41,800 nucleotides of DNA, from positions 1 to 41,800 of the forward strand of contig JAJZSA010000016.1 in the NCBI GenBank assembly GCA_021822115.1, given 5' to 3'. The translations under genes were made by a program, and so were the position numbers. This document shows positions 25,252-32,152 of the stretch, piece after piece; position 1 is the first letter of the stretch, and every line of letters starts with the position of its first letter. The DNA is from Pseudomonadota bacterium. GTDB lineage: Bacteria > Pseudomonadota > Gammaproteobacteria > Burkholderiales > Gallionellaceae. The notes under the pieces were generated by a model, which saw only the letters and a program-made list of their open reading frames with translations, made no database searches and was not told the origin of the DNA.

Positions 25252-26738
25252 ACACCGCCATCAAGATCGCACTGGGCAGCGCCTTGCTGCTGGGCGTGGC
25301 CGCTGCCGGCTACTGGCTGGGACGACAAGAGCCGGTGACTGCCGCCGCAGTCACCACCGGCGAACGCAAAGTGCTGTACTACCGCAACCCCATGGGCCTG
25401 CCCGACACCTCGCCGGTACCGAAGAAGGATGCCATGGGCATGGATTACCTGCCGGTCTATGCCGGCGAAGAAGCCACCGACAGCGCTGGCGTGCGCGTCA
25501 GCCCGGACAAGGTGCAGGCACTGGGCGTGAAGAGCGAAGCCGTGCAGCGTCGCAACCTGCAACGCGAACTGCGCCTGAACGCACGCATCGCCGCCGACGA
25601 AGGACGCATCGTCACCATCGCACCGCGTTTCGAAGGCTGGGTGGAGAAACTGTACGTGAACACCACCGGCCAGACGGTGCAACAAGGCGCGCCCTTGTTC
25701 GCGGTGTACAGCCCGGACCTGCTCACCGCACGGCGCGAACTGCAACTGGCACAGCAAGGGCTGGCCGCGTTGCACGATGCCGATGCCGGCGCGCAGCAGA
25801 GCATGCAGCGCATGGTGGATGCCGCCGCTGCCCGCCTGCAGAACTGGGACATCGCGACCGCCGACATCCAGGGCGAGCGCATCGTCTATCGCGCCCCGGC
25901 GAATGGCATCGTGCTGGAGAAGCGTGCGCAGGAAGGCATGCGCTTCATGCCCGGCGAACGGCTATACCAGATCGCCGACCTGTCCCGCGTCTGGGTGCTG
26001 GCCGACGTGAACGAGCAGGACATCGCACTGGTGCGCAAAGGCAGCCTGGCCCAGGTCACGCTGGATGCGCTGCCCGGTCGTGTGTTCGAAGGCAAAGTGG
26101 ATTTCATCTACCCCACGCTGGACAGCGCCACGCGCACGGTGCCGTTGCGCATCGTGGTGAGCAATCCGGACGCTGCACTCAAGCCCGCCATGTATGCACA
26201 TGTGCAGCTCGCCGGCGGCAATTCTGAACCCGTGCTCAGCGTGCCGCGCGCGGCGGTGATCGACAGCGGCGAGCGGCAGACCGTGCTGTTACGCCGCGAG
26301 CAGGGACGCTTCGAGCCGCGCACGGTGACGCTGGGTGCGCGCAACGACGATTACGTGGAAGTGACCACGGGCTTGCAGGAAGGCGACGAGGTGGTCACCT
26401 CGGGCAACTTCCTCATCGATTCCGAGAGCAACCTGAAGGCGGCGCTGGGCGGCATGCAAACAGCCGCACCGCAACCGCAGACCGCGGTGGGCCATCAGGC
26501 GGATGGCGTGCTGGAATCCATCAACGATGACGGCACGGTGAGCATCACCCACGAACCCATCGCCTCGCTCAAGTGGCCGGGCATGACCATGGACTTCGCA
26601 CTGGCCAACCCCGCGCTGGTGGCGAACGTACAACCGGGCAGCGCCATCCACTTCGAGATCGTCGAGCGCGGCGAGGGCGAGTGGGTCATCACCCGACTGC
26701 AAGCCAAGGAGCAGAGTCATGCTGAACACGATCATTGA
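25248..26738 (+). CDS. cusB: Periplasmic adaptor CusB with fused C-terminal CusF domain
   Basis: A 496-residue membrane-fusion protein. Residues 1-25 form a membrane anchor or signal. Residues 43-71 are a heavy-metal-binding segment (YYRNPMGLPDTSPVPKKDAMGMDYLPVY) with Met49, Met63 and Met65, comparable to the N-terminal Met site of E. coli CusB. The helical hairpin, lipoyl and beta-barrel parts of RND adaptors follow to about residue 400. Residues about 422-492 are an extra domain of CusF type (GVLESINDDGTVSITHEPIASLKWPGMTMDF), with Trp443, Met446 and Met448 at the positions that bind Cu(I)/Ag(I) in CusF. So the adaptor carries its own metallochaperone. It overlaps cusA by 20 bases and cusC by 4. 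Confidence 0.94.
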   Translation: MNTAIKIALGSALLLGVAAAGYWLGRQEPVTAAAVTTGERKVLYYRNPMGLPDTSPVPKKDAMGMDYLPVYAGEEATDSAGVRVSPDKVQALGVKSEAVQRRNLQRELRLNARIAADEGRIVTIAPRFEGWVEKLYVNTTGQTVQQGAPLFAVYSPDLLTARRELQLAQQGLAALHDADAGAQQSMQRMVDAAAARLQNWDIATADIQGERIVYRAPANGIVLEKRAQEGMRFMPGERLYQIADLSRVWVLADVNEQDIALVRKGSLAQVTLDALPGRVFEGKVDFIYPTLDSATRTVPLRIVVSNPDAALKPAMYAHVQLAGGNSEPVLSVPRAAVIDSGERQTVLLRREQGRFEPRTVTLGARNDDYVEVTTGLQEGDEVVTSGNFLIDSESNLKAALGGMQTAAPQPQTAVGHQADGVLESINDDGTVSITHEPIASLKWPGMTMDFALANPALVANVQPGSAIHFEIVERGEGEWVITRLQAKEQSHAEHDH

Positions 26739-29700
26739 GTGGTCGGCGAAGAACCGCTTCCTGGTGTTGCTGGCCACACTGTGCGTCACGCTGGCGGGCT
26801 TGTATGCACTGGTGAAGACACCGCTGGATGCGCTGCCCGACCTGTCCGACGTGCAGGTGATCGTCTACACCGACTATCCCGGCCAGGCACCGCAGGTGGT
26901 GGAGGACCAGGTCACTTATCCGCTCACCACCGCCCTGCTGTCGGTGCCGAAATCGAAAGTGGTGCGCGGCTTCTCGTTCTTCGGCGCCTCTTTCGTCTAT
27001 GTGATCTTCGAGGACGGCACCGATCTGTACTGGGCGCGTTCGCGCGTGCTGGAATATCTGAACCAGGCGGCCGGCAAACTGCCGCGCGGCGTCGCGCCGC
27101 AACTGGGCCCGGATGCCAGCGGCGTGGGCTGGGTATACCAGTACGCGTTGCAGAGCGACCGCCACGACCTGTCGGAACTGCGCAGCCTGCAAGACTGGTA
27201 TCTGCGCTACCAGCTCGGCAAGGCGCCGGGCGTGGCCGAGATCGCCTCGCTCGGCGGCTTCGTGCGGCAATACCAGGTCACCGTCGATCCGGTGAAACTG
27301 CGCGCCTACGGCATCCCGCTGGCGCGCGTGGCGCAGGCCATCCGCGACGCCAACATGGATGTGGGCGGGCGCGTGCTGGAGATGGCGGAGACCGAATACA
27401 TGTTGCGTGGGCGCGGCTATATCCAGAGCCGCGCCGACCTGGAACGGATCGCGGTCAAGGCGGAACGCGGCACGCCGGTGCTGCTGCGCGACATCGCGCA
27501 CATCGAGATCGGCCCGGATGAACGGCGCGTGATCGCCGAACTGGATGGCGAAGGCGAGGTGGTCTCCGGCATCGCCGTGGCGCGCTTCGGCCAGAACGCA
27601 CTGGATGTGATCGCCGGCATCAAGCAGAAGATAGAAGAGGTCGCCGCCGGACTGCCGCAAGGCGTGAGCATCCGTACCGTGTATGACCGTTCCGAGCTGA
27701 TCCAGCGCGCCATAGCGACACTCAAGCACACGCTGCTGGAAGAAGGCTTGATCGTGGCGCTGGTGTGCATCGTGTTCCTGATGCATGCGCGCAGCGCCCT
27801 GGTCGCCATCGTGATGCTGCCCATCGGCGTGCTGATCGCCTTCCTCGCCATGCGCGCGCTCGGCCTCAATTCCAACATCATGAGCCTGGGCGGTATCGCC
27901 ATCGCCATCGGCGCCATGGTGGATGCCGCCATCGTGATGATCGAGAACGCGCACAAACACCTGGAGAGATTGGGACGCACCACCGCACCAGTTCCTTCTC
28001 CCGCTGGCGGGAGAGGGGCTGATCACACCGCCAAAACGTCCCTCTCCCCCAGCCCCTCTCCCACAAGTGGGCGAGGGGAGCAGAACATCGGTGAACGCTT
28101 CAACGCCATCCTCGCCGCCTGCAAGGAAGTCGGCCCCTCGCTGTTCTTCTCGCTGCTCATCATCACCGTCTCGTTCCTGCCGGTGTTCACGCTGGAGGCG
28201 CAGGAAGGCCGCTTGTTCGCGCCGCTGGCATTCACCAAGACCTTCGCCATGGCCGGTGCCGCCTTGCTTTCGGTGACGCTGGTGCCGGTGCTGATGCTGC
28301 TGTTCATCAAGGGCGAGATCCGACCGGAAGCCCACAACCCGCTCAACCGCTGGCTGATCGCGGGTTACCGTCCGCTCATCGAACAGGTGCTGCGGCATAA
28401 ACGCGGCACGCTGCTCGCCGCCGGCGCCGTGCTGCTGGTGAGTGCGTGGCCGGCGCTGAAGTTGGGTAGCGAGTTCATGCCCACCCTGAACGAAGGCACG
28501 CTGTTCTACATGCCCACCGCCCTGCCCGGCCTGTCGGTGACCAAGGCGGCGGAACTGTTGCAGACACAGAACAAGATCATCAAGAGCTTCCCCGAGGTGG
28601 ACTCGGTGATCGGCAAGGCCGGCCGCGCGGAAAGCGCCACCGACCCGGCACCGCTGGAGATGTTCGAGACCGTGATCAACCTGAAGCCGCAAAGCGAGTG
28701 GCGTGACGGCATGACCACCGACCAGCTGATCGCCGAGATGGACCAGGCGCTACGTTTCCCCGGCGTGGCCAACTCGTGGACCATGCCGATCAAGGCACGC
28801 ATCGACATGCTCTCCACCGGCATCCGCACGCCGGTGGGCATCAAGGTGTTCGGCAGCGACCTGGGCGAGATGGAGAAACTCGCCCGCCAGATCGAAGCCG
28901 TGGTGCGCAAGGTGCCGGGCGCCAGCAGCGCCTATGCCGAACGCATCACCGGCGGCTATTACCTGGACATCACGCCGGACCGTGACAGTCTGGCACGCTA
29001 CGGCCTGAGCATCGCCGACGTGCAGGAGGTGATCGCCAGCGCGCTGGGCGGCGCCACGGTGACCACCACGGTGGAGGGACGCGAACGTTACGGCGTGAAC
29101 CTGCGTTACCCGCGCGACCTGCGCAGCGACCCGCAACAGATCGCGCACGAAGTGCTGGTGCCGACCGCGGACGGCGCGATGGTGCCGCTGGGGCAACTGG
29201 CCAGCGTGCGCATCACGCGCGGTGCACCGGCCATCCGCACCGAGAATGCGCTGCTCTCCGCCTACATCTATGTGGACACGCGCGCATCCGACCTCGGCGG
29301 TTTCGTGCATCGCGCGCAGCAGGCGGTGAACGCCGAGGTGCAGTTCCCACCCGGCTACTACGCCACCTGGAGCGGCCAGTTCGAATACATGGAGCGCGCC
29401 GCCGCCAAGATGAAGATCGTCATCCCGCTCACCCTGCTGCTGATCTTCGTGCTGCTCTACCTCAACTTCGGCCGCGTGGCCGAAGCGCTGGTGGTGATGC
29501 TGTCGGTGCCGTTCGCACTGGTCGGGGGGGTATGGCTGTTATGGCTGCTCGGCTACAACCTCTCCGTCGCCGTCGCGGTCGGCTTCATCGCGCTGGCCGG
29601 CGTGGCCGCCGAGACCGGCGTGGTGATGCTGATCTATCTGGAGAAAGCCTGGCAGGAAGTGCAGGCCGCATGTGCCGCTGAAGGTCGCGCAGCGGATGCG

Positions 29701-29970
29701 GCCGACCTGCAACATGCCATCATGCACGGCGCGGTGGAACGCGTGCGTCCCAAGATGATGACGGTGGTCGCCATCATGGCCGGCCTGCTGCCCATCCTGT
29801 GGAGCAGCGGCACCGGCTCCGAAGTGATGCGCCGCATCGCGGCCCCCATGGTGGGCGGCATGCTGTCGTCGGCCGTGCTCACCCTGCTGGTGATCCCGGT
29901 CATCTACGCGCTGCTCAAGCAGCGCAAACTCCCTCCTCCCCCAACCACCCTTGAAAGGAGCCAACCATGA
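26719..29970 (+). CDS. cusA: Cu(I)/Ag(I) efflux RND pump, CusA type
   Basis: A 1083-residue heavy-metal RND transporter with the typical 12 membrane segments and two large periplasmic loops. The three methionines of the CusA metal path are present at Met598 (FYMPTA), Met648 (PLEMFET) and Met697 (RIDMLST). Their spacing of 50 and 49 residues is identical to E. coli Met573, Met623 and Met672, so the substrate is predicted to be Cu(I)/Ag(I) rather than Zn/Co/Cd. The constant offset of 25 reflects extra sequence upstream. Residues about 421-454 (TTAPVPSPAGGRGAD...TSGRGEQ) are encoded by an in-frame palindromic-repeat insertion in the loop between ENAHKHLE and the FFSLLIITVSFLPVFTLEAQEGR helix. 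It overlaps cusB by 20 and cusF by 4 bases. Confidence 0.96.
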   Translation: MLNTIIEWSAKNRFLVLLATLCVTLAGLYALVKTPLDALPDLSDVQVIVYTDYPGQAPQVVEDQVTYPLTTALLSVPKSKVVRGFSFFGASFVYVIFEDGTDLYWARSRVLEYLNQAAGKLPRGVAPQLGPDASGVGWVYQYALQSDRHDLSELRSLQDWYLRYQLGKAPGVAEIASLGGFVRQYQVTVDPVKLRAYGIPLARVAQAIRDANMDVGGRVLEMAETEYMLRGRGYIQSRADLERIAVKAERGTPVLLRDIAHIEIGPDERRVIAELDGEGEVVSGIAVARFGQNALDVIAGIKQKIEEVAAGLPQGVSIRTVYDRSELIQRAIATLKHTLLEEGLIVALVCIVFLMHARSALVAIVMLPIGVLIAFLAMRALGLNSNIMSLGGIAIAIGAMVDAAIVMIENAHKHLERLGRTTAPVPSPAGGRGADHTAKTSLSPSPSPTSGRGEQNIGERFNAILAACKEVGPSLFFSLLIITVSFLPVFTLEAQEGRLFAPLAFTKTFAMAGAALLSVTLVPVLMLLFIKGEIRPEAHNPLNRWLIAGYRPLIEQVLRHKRGTLLAAGAVLLVSAWPALKLGSEFMPTLNEGTLFYMPTALPGLSVTKAAELLQTQNKIIKSFPEVDSVIGKAGRAESATDPAPLEMFETVINLKPQSEWRDGMTTDQLIAEMDQALRFPGVANSWTMPIKARIDMLSTGIRTPVGIKVFGSDLGEMEKLARQIEAVVRKVPGASSAYAERITGGYYLDITPDRDSLARYGLSIADVQEVIASALGGATVTTTVEGRERYGVNLRYPRDLRSDPQQIAHEVLVPTADGAMVPLGQLASVRITRGAPAIRTENALLSAYIYVDTRASDLGGFVHRAQQAVNAEVQFPPGYYATWSGQFEYMERAAAKMKIVIPLTLLLIFVLLYLNFGRVAEALVVMLSVPFALVGGVWLLWLLGYNLSVAVAVGFIALAGVAAETGVVMLIYLEKAWQEVQAACAAEGRAADAADLQHAIMHGAVERVRPKMMTVVAIMAGLLPILWSSGTGSEVMRRIAAPMVGGMLSSAVLTLLVIPVIYALLKQRKLPPPPTTLERSQP
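27991..28078. repeat. Pair of GC-rich palindromic repeats inserted in frame in cusA
   Basis: Two palindromes of the same family as in the fadB-type gene. Copy 1 is 27994-28017 (CCTTCTCCCGC / GCGGGAGAGGG, one mismatch). Copy 2 is 28053-28078 (CCCCTCTCCCAC / GTGGGCGAGGGG, one mismatch, loop AA), preceded by CCCTCTCCCCCAG. Together with their spacer they add about 34 codons without a stop, reading PSPAGGRG and SPSPSPTSGRGE. The site is a cytoplasm-facing loop of the transporter that is variable in length among relatives. Confidence 0.78.
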
Positions 29971-30311
29971 AACGACTCTCCCTCGCACTTGCCCTGCTGA
30001 CCGGCTTCGGGCTTGCCCAGGCCGCTTCGCATGAGTACATGAACGATCGCAACATGCCACACGACATGGCTGCACATGAGATGCAGACCATGCATCAAGG
30101 CATGGGCGTGGTCAAAGCCATCAACGAGAAGTCCGGCAAGGTGCAGATCGCGCACCAGCCTATCGCCGCGCTGGGTTGGCCGGCGATGACCATGTGGTTC
30201 GGCCTGGATGCGCGCCACCTGCGCGACATCAAGGTCGGCGACAAGGTGCGGTTCGACATGATGCAGAACGCGGATAAGCAGTGGGTGATCCACCGAATAT
30301 GGATGGACTAA
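29967..30311 (+). CDS. cusF: Periplasmic copper/silver metallochaperone CusF
   Basis: A 114-residue protein with a signal peptide (MKRLSLALALLTGFGLAQAA) and then a Met/His-rich tract (HEYMNDRNMPHDMAAHEMQTMHQGM). The CusF OB-fold follows: GVVKAINEKSGKVQIAH, then ALGWPAMTMWF. His63, Trp71, Met74 and Met76 correspond to the Cu(I)/Ag(I) site of E. coli CusF (His36, Trp44, Met47, Met49). It hands metal to the CusB/CusA complex. It overlaps the cusA stop by 4 bases (ATGA) and is the last gene of the operon. A second CusF-type module is fused to CusB in the same operon. Confidence 0.95.
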   Translation: MKRLSLALALLTGFGLAQAASHEYMNDRNMPHDMAAHEMQTMHQGMGVVKAINEKSGKVQIAHQPIAALGWPAMTMWFGLDARHLRDIKVGDKVRFDMMQNADKQWVIHRIWMD

Positions 30312-30353
30312 TCCAGACGCACTCAGATTCGAACACTGCCTGACCATTCCCTC

Positions 30354-30421
30354 ATCCGTCATTCCGGCGAAAGCCGGGATCCAGTGCCCTATATCTGGAC
30401 ACCGGCCTTCGCCGGTGTGAC
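30354..30421. repeat. Dispersed 68-bp palindromic intergenic repeat
   Basis: Arms of 29 bases (30354-30382 and 30393-30421) are inverted repeats with 5 mismatches around a 10-base A/T-rich loop (TGCCCTATAT). The text CGTCATTCCGGCGAAAGCC and its complement are characteristic of a repeat scattered through many proteobacterial genomes. It lies 42 bp after the cusF stop and could also end or stabilise the cus transcript. The remaining 144 bp up to the antiporter gene is A/T-richer and contains no recognisable gene. Confidence 0.82.
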
Positions 30422-30565
30422 GGGTTTGATCGGATATCCATTAAACTGCGAACCATAATTCTGAAGAGTATTAATCTTTCATATTCTGGAAACAGTACAT
30501 CCCCATACTCTTCATTAACTCAAATCCGACTGGAGTCGGCGGCCACATAAGGAAAACCTCTCAAA

Positions 30566-31762
30566 ATGCCCTTGCTGACAAATCTGCTGATTCTCATCGC
30601 CGTAGCAAGAATCTTCGGGAAGGTTTTTCAACGGTTCAATCAGCCTGCCATTGTTGGAGAAATGCTGGCCGGAGTTGTTCTTGGCCCCAGCTTATTTGAT
30701 CTGATCAAGGCAGATGCCGCACTTTCAGGCCTAGCAGAATTCGCCGTTTTCCTTATCGTATTGTCGGCAGGCCTGGAAATGAATTTCAAAGAAGTCATTC
30801 ATTCCTTGAAAGGAAAAGGCATTGTAATTTCAGTCTTGGGTTTCGGTGTCCCGCTAATCGGGGGCGCGCTGACCGGTGCTGCGTTCGGACTCGATGTGAT
30901 GCGCTCGATATTCATCGGACTTTGCGTTTCGATCACAGCACTTCCGGTAACCGTCAGGATTTTGCAGAGTTTCAATCTGCTTGATTCGGCTATCGCCCGC
31001 TATTCGGTAGCCACGGCGATCTTCAATGATGTTGCAGCCCTGTTGCTACTAGGGATCATCCTGAACCTCCCTGAGCAAAAATCTTTGCAAGCGATCGGCC
31101 TCGCAACGCTCAATGCAAGTTGGAAGTTGGTCGCGCTATGTATATTCATCCTTGGCTTCAATTGGCTGATACAACAATTGATCGAGAAAGGCATACACCT
31201 CGAACGAGCATCAGAAAAACTGGTGGAACTGTTCGGTAACGAAACGTTGTTTGGCATTCTGCTGATTTTCGTACTTGTCTTCGGATCGATAAGCGCCGCG
31301 CTTGGATTCCACTTTGTCATCGGAGTCTTTTTCGGTGCGCTGCTGATTGAACGAAAATTCTTCCTGGCTTCCCGGTATCACGAGCTTGATCTCACTTTAC
31401 GCTCCATCACGGGTGGATTCCTGGCGCCTGTCTTCTTCGCTTATCTTGGACTTGAATTCGACATCGGGAGTATCGAATCAATCTGGTTCGTTTGCGTTGT
31501 ACTGCTCGTCTCCATTGGCACAAAAGTCCTCGCCGGCTGGCTCGGAGGACGGTTGATCAAGCTGCCTCAACCGCAAGCTCTCGGTATCGGCATCATCTTG
31601 AACGGTCGCGGGGTCATGGAACTGGTCATCGCCAGCATTGCCTATGAACACGGTTTCATCGACAAGAATCTATTCTCCGTGTTGGTGCTCATGGGAGTAG
31701 TAACGACCATGCTGACCCCATTCATGTTCCGAAAATGGATCGTTCCGAAACTGGGAAGTTAA
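30566..31762 (+). CDS. Cation:proton antiporter (CPA2 family), transport domain only
   Basis: A 398-residue protein with about 12-13 hydrophobic segments. Family segments: QPAIVGEMLAGVVLGPSLF (N-terminal discontinuous helix region), AVFLIVLSAGLEMNFKE, and SVATAIFNDVAALLLL with the Asn154-Asp155 ion-binding pair. GIILNGRGVMELVIASIAYEHGFI is the second discontinuous-helix motif, typical of KefB/NapA-like CPA2 proteins. No C-terminal RCK/TrkA-N regulatory domain is present, unlike KefB/KefC. It probably exchanges Na+ or K+ for H+ at the inner membrane. Base composition is lower in G+C than neighbours (23 of 60 at 31141-31200), so acquisition by transfer is possible. AAGGAAAA is the likely, rather distant, ribosome-binding site. 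Confidence 0.9.
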   Translation: MPLLTNLLILIAVARIFGKVFQRFNQPAIVGEMLAGVVLGPSLFDLIKADAALSGLAEFAVFLIVLSAGLEMNFKEVIHSLKGKGIVISVLGFGVPLIGGALTGAAFGLDVMRSIFIGLCVSITALPVTVRILQSFNLLDSAIARYSVATAIFNDVAALLLLGIILNLPEQKSLQAIGLATLNASWKLVALCIFILGFNWLIQQLIEKGIHLERASEKLVELFGNETLFGILLIFVLVFGSISAALGFHFVIGVFFGALLIERKFFLASRYHELDLTLRSITGGFLAPVFFAYLGLEFDIGSIESIWFVCVVLLVSIGTKVLAGWLGGRLIKLPQPQALGIGIILNGRGVMELVIASIAYEHGFIDKNLFSVLVLMGVVTTMLTPFMFRKWIVPKLGS

Positions 31763-31799
31763 TCTGGATAATGGGATCGACTCAAAGCGTCCCCAGGAT

Positions 31800-32072
31800 T
31801 CAGACCATGCGTTCCATCATCAGCGAAGACAAGGCGCCCAGCCCCAGCAGTCCGCCGATGATGGCGCTCAGCAAGGCCGCTTCGGCATGGCGCGTGGCGC
31901 GCTCGGCGGCACGCAATTTTTGCAGCACGCGTTCTGCGGCATGTGCGCGCTGTTCGTCGGAGGCGCGGCGCGCCTGTCCTTGCTGCACCAGCCGACGGTG
32001 GTGCTCGTAGCGGTCGCCCAGCCAGGCCCGCATCTGATTGTCGGATTGAGTCCCTTCGATGAAACGCTGCAT
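31800..32072 (-). CDS. Small protein with C-terminal membrane segment, unknown function
   Basis: About 90 residues from the ATG at 32072, which has AAGGGGAG six bases upstream; an in-frame GTG at 32096 is less likely. The first 60 residues are strongly charged and helical (RYEHHRRLVQQGQARRASDEQRAHAAERVLQKLRAAERATRHAE), and the last 25 form a glycine/leucine-rich hydrophobic segment (ALLSAIIGGLLGLGALSSLMM). This is the pattern of a tail-anchored or single-pass membrane protein with a cytoplasmic helical head. No family is recognised. It lies 80 bp from the stop codon position of the cyclase gene region, on the same strand, and is convergent with the antiporter gene. Confidence 0.6.
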   Translation of the reverse strand: MQRFIEGTQSDNQMRAWLGDRYEHHRRLVQQGQARRASDEQRAHAAERVLQKLRAAERATRHAEAALLSAIIGGLLGLGALSSLMMERMV

Positions 32073-32152
32073 CGCGCGCTCCCCTTGCTTGATCACGATG
32101 CGCGCACGATAGACCCGCTCTGTTGCAAGGATATTAAAACCTACCCTTGCGA

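Noticed and set aside
26689..28692. Reverse open frame of 667 codons opposite cusA
   Set aside because: No domain motifs; the forward frame encodes CusA with all metal-site residues.
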